A stretch of 64,000 nt of DNA, from assembly GCA_937776645.1 (NCBI GenBank), contig CALMRI010000012.1, positions 1-64,000 of the forward strand, written 5' to 3'. A program made the translations under genes and the position numbers. Shown here piece by piece: positions 41,282-50,624 of the stretch (the stretch's first letter is position 1; each line of letters opens with the position of its first letter). The notes beneath the pieces are model-generated. The model was not told the origin of the DNA. It worked only from the letters and a program-made list of their open reading frames with translations, and did not search any database. The DNA comes from an uncultured Alphaproteobacteria bacterium (GTDB taxonomy: Bacteria; Pseudomonadota; Alphaproteobacteria; Thalassobaculales; Thalassobaculaceae).

Positions 41282-42334
41282 ATGGCAAAGAAAACCGCGT
41301 TGGTCGCCGGCGCTCTTGGGGTCGTCGGGCGAGCCACGATGACCTATCTTAATGAGCTTGATGACTGGAATGTTATTGGGCTGTCGCGACGGGCGCCGGA
41401 TTTCAAGACGGACGCACGCTTCCATCAACTTGATCTCACCGACGCCGACGCTTGCCGCACCGTCTTAGGTGACATCCACGATATCACCCATGTCTTCTAT
41501 TGTGCCTATGCGCCGCGCCTGACTTTCGCTGACGAGGTCGATGTAAATCTCGCAATGCTGAGAAATTTGATCGCCGCATTACTTCCGACATTACCAAGCT
41601 TGGATCATGTCCAGTTGGTGCATGGCAGCAAGTGGTACGGCTGCCATGTAGGGCCCTACAAGACCCCGGCCAGGGAAGATGATCCGCGCTCCCTGGTGCC
41701 GTGCTTTTATTACGCGCAACAGGATTGGTTGGAGGCCCATCAACGAGGACAATCCTGGTCCTGGTCCGCGCTACGCCCGCATGGCATTTGTGGTTTTGCG
41801 GTAGGAAGTCCTATTTCTCAACTTACCATTCTGGCTACCTACGGATCGATTTGCGCCCATTTAGGCCTGCCACTCAGATTTCCAGGCAAGCCGGGCGCCT
41901 TTTCAGCGTTGTATCAGACCACCGAAGCAACTTTTCTTGCCGAGGCGATGACCTGGATCGCAACGGCTCCGCAATGCGCCAATGAAGCTTATAACGTCAC
42001 CAATGGCGACTTTATTCGATGGGAGCAGTTGTGGCCCGAATTCGCGCGATTTTTTGGAACCACGCCCGGCCCCGTGCAGACCCTCAATTTGGTTGCCTAT
42101 ATGGCCAATAAAGGTGCTTTGTGGGAGAAAATCCGCGTCAAACACAACCTGCGCGACTATCGCCTGGAAGCATTGGCCAATTGGAGTTTCGCCGATTGGC
42201 TCTACGGTACCGACTACGACATCATGTCCTCCACCACCAAGCTTCGCCAGGCCGGTTGGAACAAAGTCGTCGATAGCCAGACGATGTATCTAAAATTACT
42301 CCAGGAACTGAGAGAGGACGCGATTATTCCTTAG
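41282..42334 (+). CDS. SDR-type NAD-dependent oxidoreductase, PRISE-like (progesterone 5-beta-reductase/iridoid synthase-like)
   Basis: TALVAGALGVVGRATMTYL, HVFYCAYAPR, LVHGSKWYGCHVGPYKTPAREDDPR, FYYAQQDWL, SALRPHGICGFAVG. Confidence 0.85.
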   Translation: MAKKTALVAGALGVVGRATMTYLNELDDWNVIGLSRRAPDFKTDARFHQLDLTDADACRTVLGDIHDITHVFYCAYAPRLTFADEVDVNLAMLRNLIAALLPTLPSLDHVQLVHGSKWYGCHVGPYKTPAREDDPRSLVPCFYYAQQDWLEAHQRGQSWSWSALRPHGICGFAVGSPISQLTILATYGSICAHLGLPLRFPGKPGAFSALYQTTEATFLAEAMTWIATAPQCANEAYNVTNGDFIRWEQLWPEFARFFGTTPGPVQTLNLVAYMANKGALWEKIRVKHNLRDYRLEALANWSFADWLYGTDYDIMSSTTKLRQAGWNKVVDSQTMYLKLLQELREDAIIP

Positions 42335-42352
42335 GTCTAATACCAACCTGCA

Positions 42353-42885
42353 TTGACCGTAACTCATGCGCTCAATCCCGCAGCCCGATGGACATGGTCT
42401 TTCAGGGTTTCTTGATCAACTTGTTCCAGGCTTCGCAACTGAGCGTGACGGTGTCGTCGTGTGATTTGAAGATCCTATTCGATAACGAATTATCCCGCAT
42501 GAACCGCCAGATGCTCTCGACGGGATTGAGCTCCGGCGAACGCGGGTCAACGACTGGTAATGTTCATCATTGGGCCTGTCTGGCTAACAGGGCGCCTTAC
42601 GATCGATCAGGCCGTCCGGTCCGACGGCCTTGAAGCGCAGGACCCAGTCCTGAATCACCTGACGGCCAACACCGCCAACCGGCGCCGCCTCGTCGGGACG
42701 GCCGCCAGCACGAGCGATCGACGCGTTTGGTTTACATCGACCGAGGCCTTCGCGAGAACCCGGAGTGTCAAAGCATCAAAATCATCACGAAGTGGTAACG
42801 GCTCAGCCATGGCAACCCAAATAGCTCGCACTATAGAATCACGAACCGCTAAATATCGAAACTCCTTCCAAAGCTCACTCAACAA
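42353..42885 (-). pseudogene. Internally deleted IS630-family transposase relic
   Basis: N-terminal MAEPLPLRDDFDALTLRVLAKASVDVNQTRRSLVLAAVP..., RQVIQDWVLRFKAVGPDGLIDRKAPC, then directly VDPRSPELNPVESIWRFMRDNSLSNRIFKSHDDTVTLSCEAWNKLIKKP*KTMSIGLRD*AHE (W codons replaced by TGA). Central catalytic part absent. Confidence 0.8.
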
Positions 42886-42945
42886 AGATTGGTATAATGC
42901 CTCCGGTCTTGGGGCTTGGGTCTCGTTGTGATAATGTCCAATTCA

Positions 42946-43986
42946 TCAGGCGGCGTCGGTCGGGGTTATGGTACGCCCGTCGGGGTACCGGGCAAAACGT
43001 GTGCTTTGGCGTGGATGGGTCGGAGCGTGGTCCGGCCAGGGCCAACTACCGAAAGCGGTGCGCTGATAATCCTCAAAGGCCTGACGCAATTCGTCCCGGT
43101 TATTCATCACGAAGGGACCATATTGCGCCACCGGCTCGCCGATCGGGCGGCCCTGCAAGAGCAAAAACTCGCTTTCCTCGGATTTGTTTGAAAGGTCTAT
43201 ATCCACGCCCGCGGACAAGGTTACGGCGTTTCCAACCGCAACATCCTGGCCAGCTACATTAGCCAGGGCGCCGCGAAAAAAGAACAACCGCCGCGTGCAT
43301 CCATGATCCGTGGCCGGCACGGTCCAGGTCGCCCCCGGCGCCATTTTGATGGTCCAGATGACAATTCGATTCTCCGCCGAGGCCGCCCAGGATTCCGGCG
43401 GTGGGTTGGGTGGGGTTTGACCGTCCGACAGCGCGCCGGCATAGCTGACCACGGCGGTTTCGCGCCCCGCCGCATCGGTCGCCGTATAGATCGGGATTCC
43501 ATCCTTCCAGAACATCGAGAAATAAGGCTCGGCCATCTTGCTTCTGGACGGCAGGTTCAGCCAAATCTGAAAGAGTTCGGTTCGGTTCGCTTGGTCCTGA
43601 TGCACCAAAGGAAACATTTCCGAATGCACTATGCCGCGTCCCGCGGTCATCCATTGCAGATCACCTTCCCCGAACCGTGCGCTGGCGCCCAGGGAGTCCG
43701 AATGATCGACGAAGCCATGTCGAGCGATCGTTACCGTCTCGAAACCGCGATGCGGATGTTGGGGGAAGCCCGGAACCCGGTCGCCGTGATACATGCTCCA
43801 ACCGTCGCGACCGCTGAAATCCTGACCGATATCGCGGCCAGCCAAGGTCGCCTTCGGCCCCATATTTTCATTCCCCGGAGGATAGGCGTCGTCGTGGTGA
43901 ACGCAGAATAAAAACGGGTCCAGCGTTTGCCAGCGCGATTCCAAGGGTGAAACACCCAGGACTATTGGATCAAACATCGAACTCAT
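42946..43986 (-). CDS. Pirin family protein
   Basis: GFPQHPHRGFETVTI, GDLQWMTAGRGIVHSEMF, LFQIWLNLPSRSKMAEPYF. Confidence 0.92.
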   Translation of the reverse strand: MSSMFDPIVLGVSPLESRWQTLDPFLFCVHHDDAYPPGNENMGPKATLAGRDIGQDFSGRDGWSMYHGDRVPGFPQHPHRGFETVTIARHGFVDHSDSLGASARFGEGDLQWMTAGRGIVHSEMFPLVHQDQANRTELFQIWLNLPSRSKMAEPYFSMFWKDGIPIYTATDAAGRETAVVSYAGALSDGQTPPNPPPESWAASAENRIVIWTIKMAPGATWTVPATDHGCTRRLFFFRGALANVAGQDVAVGNAVTLSAGVDIDLSNKSEESEFLLLQGRPIGEPVAQYGPFVMNNRDELRQAFEDYQRTAFGSWPWPDHAPTHPRQSTRFARYPDGRTITPTDAA

Positions 43987-44301
43987 CCTCCGGTCGGGGG
44001 AACGCTTTGGCGATCAAAGCCGTGCAAATCTGTTCCTCAGTGCCCCGGGCATATCAACCACAACCTATCAGTGAACAGAGCGATTGCAAGAAAGCGGGGC
44101 GACGGTCCGCGTGTTCCATCCATCGCGAACAAAAATAGAAGAGAGTGGCGATGATCGGCACAAATCCCCAATCCCCCATTCGAAACATCACCGGCGCTGC
44201 TCACGCGGGCGGATTTCACTATCGGCAGTATTGGGGCCTGACCTACTATTTCAGGCTCGCTGGGTCAGCCACCTTTTTCGCCATATAGGACGGAACCAAG
44301 A

Positions 44302-44796
44302 ATGAGCCGCACCCTGCAAATTTATCCAATAACCGCCATCGCTTTTTCTAAATTCGGAGATCTGATCACGCTCAAGGATCAGCCCGACCAGATCATCAAC
44401 CATGGATTGTGCGACCGCCATCACAATCTGGCCGCCCCGGAAACCATTGATGGTCACGCTGGCATCAGCCTGTTCAAAGCTGTGCCGCGCTCGCTGCCCT
44501 ATCGCTTGGAGTTGATGGAACGGCACCCTCTGGGTTCTCAGGCATTCATTCCAATGTCGCAGGCCCCCTTTCTAGTAATTGTCGCACCAGATAACGGCGG
44601 CGTGCCAGGGACGCCGCTGGCCTTTGTTACCGCGCCGGGGCAAGGAGTAAATTTTCACCGTGGCACCTGGCACGGCGTGCTAACCCCGCTCACGGAGCCC
44701 GGCTTGTTCGCGGTCATCGACCGGATCGGTGTTGGCGGAAATTTGCAAGAATATTGGTTCGAAGAAGTTTTTGAAATAACGGATGAACGTGCTTAA
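44302..44796 (+). CDS. allA: Ureidoglycolate lyase
   Basis: LELMERHPLGSQAFIPM, GQGVNFHRGTWHGVLTPL, FAVIDRIGVGGNLQEYWFE. Confidence 0.92.
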   Translation: MSRTLQIYPITAIAFSKFGDLITLKDQPDQIINHGLCDRHHNLAAPETIDGHAGISLFKAVPRSLPYRLELMERHPLGSQAFIPMSQAPFLVIVAPDNGGVPGTPLAFVTAPGQGVNFHRGTWHGVLTPLTEPGLFAVIDRIGVGGNLQEYWFEEVFEITDERA

Positions 44797-45473
44797 TCCG
44801 TTGATCCAATCCCCTCCGTCGGCAACGCGAGACCTTTAGGCTCCGGGTAACGGTTCTGGTGGGAGCTATCCGGTATGTTCACTTGCTCGATGGTTCGAAA
44901 GCAAGCCTGGTCCACGTGAGCCACCTCATCAAGGGCTTGCCTCATTTTTTCGATCGTCAGCAACCATGGATCGGTCGGGAACCGAAAGAACATCCGCATG
45001 GATGGAAACCAGGGTACAAACGGCGCTCCCAATTGCTGCCAGATCAGCCCGCTATCGGAAGACCGAAATACCCAAGTCGGAGTGCCCACGGCGCCTGCCA
45101 TGAATGCCGTTGAAATCAGCGGCGTCACGACAATATCGCATTCCGCGCACAGCGCCGTCAGGTCGTCGAGATCATTACGCAAATCAATATCCGGTGGCGT
45201 CACTAATTGATAACCACGTTCCCGACTAGCTTCTCCCAAAAGATCGGTTTCTTCCCGGGTGTGATCATATTGCAGATTGACCACCAGAAAACCCGGTCCA
45301 AAACACTGGCTGATTTCGTCAGGTTCCAGATATTGGTAGTCACGCGCCCGATTATGCACACTGCTACGCCAACAAATTCCAATCCGGAGTTTCTTCTCTC
45401 CAAAGGAGTCCAAGTATTGCCGCCAATGAGCCCGGCGGTCTGGCGCCGCCGTCAAATAACCGGATGTTCGAAC
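44793..45473 (-). pseudogene. TPR/glycosyltransferase-like gene, 3' part (split by IS1595-family insertion)
   Basis: In-frame continuation VRTSGYLTAAPDRRAHWRQYLDSFGEKKLRIGICWRSSVHNRARDYQYL... of the 5' part at 46575-48215. Confidence 0.85.
45466..45473. repeat. Left 8-bp target-site duplication GTTCGAAC
   Basis: Identical to 46575-46582, immediately outside the IS terminal inverted repeats. Confidence 0.85.
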
Positions 45474-46574
45474 CGTGCCTATCCGCTTGACACCCACACC
45501 CCCTACATCTAGGGTGGGCGTCAAGCGGATAGGAGGCGGCTGTGGACGTTCTCGACCGAGATGACCTTCCGTTCCCGGAATCGCTTCCGGGGTTCCAGCG
45601 ACTTTTTCCTGACGATGCGGCCTGCGCCGCCTACCTGGAAAAATCTCGATGGAATGACGGGTTCGCTTGTCCCCATTGCGGCATTGTTGGCGATCCCTTC
45701 CGCTTCGAGAACCGACCCGGTGTCCTGCGGTGCCGGTCCTGCCGCAAGAACACCGGCCTGACCGTTGGCACCATCATGGAGCGCAGCCATACGCCGCTCA
45801 GCGTGTGGTTTTGGGCTGCCTATCTGGTGGCCAGCCAGACACCCGGCTTGTCTGCCGTGCAGTTCCAACGCCAGCTTGGGCTGTCACGCTACGAGACGGC
45901 GTTCGGCATTCTCCACAAGCTCCGCTCCGCCATGGTGCGCCCCGATCAAGACCGTATCGGCGGGCTCGCCGACCAGCATGTCGAGGTGGATGAGACGTGG
46001 GTGGGCGGACGGACGCGCGGCGAGGGCCGTGGTGTCCATCACAAAGTGCTGGTGGCCGCGGCCGTCGAAGTGCGACACCGTGAACCGGGTACCACCCAGG
46101 GCAACCGGCGGGACGGTCGCTACGCCGGTCGGGTGCGTCTGGCGATTGCCGCCGACCGTAGCGCGGAATCGCTGGGTGGTTTCGTCAAGAGCATCGTCGA
46201 CCCCGGCACGCTGATCATTACCGACGATTGGAGCGGTTACGATGGGCTACGGAAGGACGGCTACGATCACCACGCGATTGCACAGTGCGGCGACCCAGAA
46301 GTTTCGGAAGAGTTCATGCCCATCGTCCATCTGGTGTTCTCGAACTTGAAAACCTGGCTAAACGGCATTCACCACGGCGTCAGCGCCAAGCACCTCCAGG
46401 CATACCTCAACGAGTTCACGTTCCGCTTCAATCGCCGCTTCTACCCATTCAATGCCTTCCGGTCGCTCCTTGGGATGGCCGGGGACACGACCGCGCCGAC
46501 AAGGGCGGGGTTATATTCGGGAGAGTGGCAGCATCCTACATGTTGTGGGTATGGGCGTTAAGCGGATAGGCACG
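45474..46574 (+). mobile_element. IS1595-family insertion sequence (1101 bp), apparently intact
   Basis: TIRs CGTGCCTATCCGCTTGACACCCACACCC (left) and CGTGCCTATCCGCTTAACGCCCATACCC (right, rc); 8-bp direct target duplication; ISXO2-like transposase. Confidence 0.92.
45542..46561 (+). CDS. IS1595-family (ISXO2-like) transposase
   Basis: Zinc ribbon NDGFACPHCG...LRCRSCRKNTGLTVGTIMERSHTPLSVWF; HVEVDETWVGGRTRGEGRG; ITDDWSGYDGL; HLVFSNLKTWLNGIHHGVSAKHLQAYLNEFTFRFNRRFY. Confidence 0.95.
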   Translation: MDVLDRDDLPFPESLPGFQRLFPDDAACAAYLEKSRWNDGFACPHCGIVGDPFRFENRPGVLRCRSCRKNTGLTVGTIMERSHTPLSVWFWAAYLVASQTPGLSAVQFQRQLGLSRYETAFGILHKLRSAMVRPDQDRIGGLADQHVEVDETWVGGRTRGEGRGVHHKVLVAAAVEVRHREPGTTQGNRRDGRYAGRVRLAIAADRSAESLGGFVKSIVDPGTLIITDDWSGYDGLRKDGYDHHAIAQCGDPEVSEEFMPIVHLVFSNLKTWLNGIHHGVSAKHLQAYLNEFTFRFNRRFYPFNAFRSLLGMAGDTTAPTRAGLYSGEWQHPTCCGYGR

Positions 46575-46582
46575 GTTCGAAC
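46575..46582. repeat. Right 8-bp target-site duplication GTTCGAAC
   Basis: Identical to 45466-45473. Confidence 0.85.
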
Positions 46583-48215
46583 GATGGGGCGAGTGGCAAT
46601 TGGCCAAACATTATTTTGGTGTTGGCGAAGCTCGGACCAGAAATGTTTGGGGATATGGCCAGACGGCGTCTTATAGCGCAGGTTTTTGGCCGTCGTGATT
46701 GGGGCCATTGGCTGGATTCGGGCCACAAATTTAAAATTTGGAAACGACCTCTTAAACAAATCGACCAACCGGACGTCACATTCGACCAGCACTTCGCTCG
46801 TCTTCTGAGCGACCAAGCGCATGTACCATGCGAACATTATCTCATCGCCCATCCCTTGTTCCATGTAGATGAGAAGGCCGTGATACGGTAATTTCTGGCC
46901 TTCCCAAAGTTTTTGAGGGAATGGACGACGGGCGGAAGGAAACGAGGGATTGTCCCATCGTCTGTCATATTGACGAAAACCCTGTTCAATCTCACCGGCC
47001 ATCAAGAGGGTGTATGCCAAGTTGACCTGAGCCGTCGTGTCTTTGCTATTCAGGTGTAGCGAATGGCGATTGGCTGCGATAGCTTCAGTAAAACGACGCG
47101 CCGAGCGCTCCAACACCCCAATATTCAGCCACGCAGTCGATAGATTTTTATTAATCAACAGCGCCCGGTCCACCGCTTTACGGCCGTCGGCATGCTTGTA
47201 ACGCATGCAGTACGATACACAGAGCGCGTTCCAAGCTTTGGCATAATCAGGCTTCAAGAGAAGCGCGAGCATGGCGCAGGACTCAGATTCCTCCGCGAGG
47301 GCTGCTTCATTCATCAGATGAGCGAGATTGAAGAGAATGACCGGCTGGTCCGGATATTTTTCTGCCGCCTTTTTCGTATATTTAATGCTGAGAGTGCTTC
47401 CCTCTGCGGTTCCCAAAAAAACACCTGCACCATTCCAAATTGATGGATTATCGGGGTTTTTATCCAAAACCGAAATGACCATCGTCCTCAGCTCTTCATG
47501 ACGGCCCAGAGTGCTCAGCGCTTCTCCAAGTTGGTCGAAACTGGTAAAATCATCCGCCTTTAAATCCACCGCGGCGGCGAGATACGGGGCCGCGTCTGCA
47601 TCCGAGCCTAACCGCCGGTGGATAATTCCCAATTGGCGATTAGCCTCGAATTGATGCATTTTTCCTGGAATTACGGCGGCAAGAAAATCGCGTGCCTTTT
47701 CCAGCTCCCCACGGTCGTATTGAATACGTCCGAGAGTGTAATTGATGTCCTCGTCTTCGGGCTTTTGAACTTGCATCGGCACTAGGATGGCGAGCGCTTC
47801 GTCTAGTCTGCCGATACGCGCCAATCCTTGGCCAAGTGATTTTAAAGCCTGTGGGTAGGTTGGCCGGAGGTTGAGTGCTTCACGGAAATCCGCCACCGCT
47901 TCGGCTGCCTGTCCCAGTTCGAGGCGGCAACGCCCTCGCATGTAGTGGGTGTCGAACGCATAGTCCTCAAGATCATTGAGAGCCAGGAGGCATTCCTCGT
48001 ACTCGTCGCGCCCGAAAAGTGAACGGGCGTATTTTTCGCAGACTTTTTGATTGGTGGGGTTTTTCTGCCGGAGTGATAGATACGCTGCGAACGCTTCCTC
48101 GGCGCGTCCCGCCATTTCAAGAGCCATGGCGTGGTTCAGCCTGGGCCCAATTGTTTTATTTTGATCTAATTGCGCTGCGGCATTGAAACACCACACAGCC
48201 AGTCTGGCGTCTGGT
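46575..48215 (-). pseudogene. TPR/glycosyltransferase-like gene, 5' part (truncated at its 5' end by the IS3 junction)
   Basis: Tandem TPR-like helices followed by LIYMEQGMGDEIMFAWYMRLVAQKTSEVLVECDVRLVDLFKRSFPNFKFVARI (GT9-like C-domain of TPR glycosyltransferases), read-through ATRPIVRT into the IS end. Confidence 0.85.
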
Positions 48216-48428
48216 AGCAGTGTAGAGATGGCTTGCCGATCAGCAGGCATCAGCGATGCAACATACTATAATTGGCGCAAGAGGTACGGTGGGATGGGCA
48301 AGTCCCAGCTTCAGGAGCTCAAGGGCCTTGAGAAGGAGAACTCCCGCCTCAAGAGAATTGTTGCGGACCTTGAGCTGGATAAGCTGATCCTGCGGGAGAG
48401 CCTCGATTATCTAAAGCCGAAGGTCTGA
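48183..48428 (+). pseudogene. IS3-family transposase OrfA (N-terminally truncated)
   Basis: SVEMACRSAGISDATYYNWRKRYGGMGKSQLQELKGLEKENSRLKRIVADLELDKLILRESLDYLKPKV. Confidence 0.85.
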
Positions 48429-49258
48429 CGATTGCCGATCTGCGTCAGGCCCTAATCCATGTGCGTCAGAAACTCGGATCATCCGAGCGGCGGGCTTGCA
48501 AAACGATCGGCGTGGCACGGTCCACACAGCGCTATGAGGCATCCCCTGAAAATGATGACAGCCTTCGGCTGGCTTTGATCAGATTGGCAAAGCAGTATGG
48601 CCGCTATGGTTACAGGAAGATTGCCGCGTTACTCCGCATTGAAGGCTGGCAAGTCAATCACAAGAAGGTAGAGCGGCTGTGGAGGGAAGAGGGTCTCCAG
48701 ATACCGCAACGTCACAGGAAGCGGAAGCGCCTCTATCACAAGGACAGCTCTATCATCCGGCTGCGCCCCAAATATCGGAACCATATCTGGAGCATAGATT
48801 TCGTCCATGACAAGCTGGCCAACGGCCGGCCCTATAAAATGTTGACCGTGCTGGATGAATACACCCGCGAAGCTCTGTGCGTGGCCGTGAGGACTCGAAT
48901 GGGCAATGCCGAGGTTCTGGAAGCCCTCTATCCGCTCTTCTTGAAACACGGCAGACCAGAGTTCATCAGATCAGACAATGGTCCTGAGTTCATCGCAGAG
49001 AACTTTCAGACCTGGCTTACCAAGGTTGGGATCAAGCCCATCCGTATCTATCCGGGGAGCCCCTGGGAGAACGGATACAACGAACGCTTCAACGGCACTC
49101 TGCGCAGGGAGGTTCTCAATGCAGAGTGGTTCACATCAATCAGACAGGCTCAAATCGTCATCGAAACTTGGCTGAAACAGTACAATCACATCCGCCCGCA
49201 TCAGGCTCTGAACATGCGTCCACCGATGCCCGAGACCCTATCAGAAAGTGGTACATAG
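48200..49258 (+). mobile_element. IS3-family insertion sequence, 5'-truncated
   Basis: OrfA lacks its usual N-terminus (begins SSVEMACRSAGISDATYYNWRKRYGGMG); OrfB full rve domain. No matching TIR recognised at the left end. Confidence 0.85.
48461..49258 (+). CDS. IS3-family transposase OrfB (rve/DDE integrase core)
   Basis: RYGYRKIAALLRIEGWQVNHKKVERLWREEGLQ, IWSIDFVHDKLANGRPYKMLTVLDEYTRE, FIRSDNGPEFIA, YPGSPWENGYNERFNGTLRREVLN. Confidence 0.93.
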   Translation: MRQKLGSSERRACKTIGVARSTQRYEASPENDDSLRLALIRLAKQYGRYGYRKIAALLRIEGWQVNHKKVERLWREEGLQIPQRHRKRKRLYHKDSSIIRLRPKYRNHIWSIDFVHDKLANGRPYKMLTVLDEYTREALCVAVRTRMGNAEVLEALYPLFLKHGRPEFIRSDNGPEFIAENFQTWLTKVGIKPIRIYPGSPWENGYNERFNGTLRREVLNAEWFTSIRQAQIVIETWLKQYNHIRPHQALNMRPPMPETLSESGT

Positions 49259-49494
49259 AACGGGGGCTTTACAAACGCGGTTTCAACGCCCCGATCGATA
49301 GTCTGGTCGACCGCTCCGATCCGGATACCCGCGAGCGCTTGATGGCGGATAGCCCGATCTTCGATATAGTCAAGCGCGAGGCCATCGAAAGTTTCATTGA
49401 CGGCAGCATGGCGGATAACAGTTTCTCGAAAAATCTCTTCAGCTTCATTTCCTCGAAGCTGTTTCTTGAACATCACCGGGATTGGGTGCCGTGA
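49245..49494 (+). pseudogene. Asparagine-synthase-like C-terminal fragment
   Basis: IRKWYIERGLYKRGFNAPIDSLVDRSDPDTRERLMADSPIFDIVKREAIESFIDG...FSFISSKLFLEHHRDWVP follows directly after the IS3 end, with no N-terminus in the window. Confidence 0.55.
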
Positions 49495-50624
49495 AATATT
49501 GTGCCCGCTGCATTCTGCCCGATTCCCGGCCCGGAATCTTTTTGGACGAACAGGGCGTGTGTTCCGGTTGCCGCGGCCATGACGACAAGGAAAACCACAT
49601 CGACTGGGCCGCCCGGGCCAACGCTTTCAAAGACGTGGTCGCCGAAGCCAAGAACCGCTCCTCGGGTTATGACTGCGTCGTGCCGGTCAGCGGCGGCAAG
49701 GATAGCTGGTACCAGGTTATCACTAGCCAGGAACACGGGCTGAAAGTCCTCGGCGTCACCTGGCACACACCGGGGCGGACCGAGATCGGCCAGCGCAACG
49801 TCGAGCGCATGGTCAGTCAACTCGGCATCGATCACATCGATTTCACCATCAACCCGGATGTTGAGCGTCGTTTCATGACGGCGGCTTATGAACGCAAGGG
49901 CGCGACCGCAATCCCGATGCACATGGCACTGTTCGCCATCCCAACCCGCCTGGCGGTGCAAATGCGCATTCCCCTGGTCGTCTGGGGTGAAAATCCACAG
50001 CTTGAGTTCGGCGGTGCCGAGGCGGACCGGTTGGCGACCGAACTCAACCTCGACTGGATCGCCAAGCATGGAGTCACCAATCAGACCAGCCGCGAGGATT
50101 GGATTGGCGCTGAGGGTCTATCCGACACCGATCTTGCCGCCTACCGGTTACCGCCGCCGGAAGCCTTCGAGGCTTTTGCGCCCAAATCGGTCTTCCTCGG
50201 CTCTTTCGTTAAATGGAATTCCTTCGACAACGCCAAGACCTCGACCAAGCATGGGTTTGAGAGCGGCGCCTGGCACCTGAAGACCGGGGTCTGGCATTTC
50301 GCCGATATCGACTGCCATTTCATCGCTCTGCATCATTTCCTGAAATGGTACAAATTTGGCATCTTGCGCAGCTTCGATAATCTCTCAGTGCAAATCCGCT
50401 ATGGCCTGACCAGCCGTGACGAGGCGATCGAAACCTTGCGGCAATCTGGCTTCCGGGCGCCGACGGAGGATATCGCCCGGTTTTGCGACTTCGTCGGCAA
50501 ACCGACGCGCTGGTTCTGGGAAGTCGCGGAGAGCTTTCGCGACGAGACCTTCTGGCAGGCTGAAGGCGAGACCTGGAAGATCCCGGGGTTTTTGATCGAT
50601 GATTGGGACTGGGCAGCGGGGTGA
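49491..50624 (+). CDS. N-acetyl sugar amidotransferase (WbpG/PseA-like)
   Basis: VKYCARCILPDSRPGIFLDEQGVCSGCRGHD, YDCVVPVSGGKDSWYQVI (PP-loop), IPLVVWGENPQLEFGG. Confidence 0.92.
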   Translation: MKYCARCILPDSRPGIFLDEQGVCSGCRGHDDKENHIDWAARANAFKDVVAEAKNRSSGYDCVVPVSGGKDSWYQVITSQEHGLKVLGVTWHTPGRTEIGQRNVERMVSQLGIDHIDFTINPDVERRFMTAAYERKGATAIPMHMALFAIPTRLAVQMRIPLVVWGENPQLEFGGAEADRLATELNLDWIAKHGVTNQTSREDWIGAEGLSDTDLAAYRLPPPEAFEAFAPKSVFLGSFVKWNSFDNAKTSTKHGFESGAWHLKTGVWHFADIDCHFIALHHFLKWYKFGILRSFDNLSVQIRYGLTSRDEAIETLRQSGFRAPTEDIARFCDFVGKPTRWFWEVAESFRDETFWQAEGETWKIPGFLIDDWDWAAG

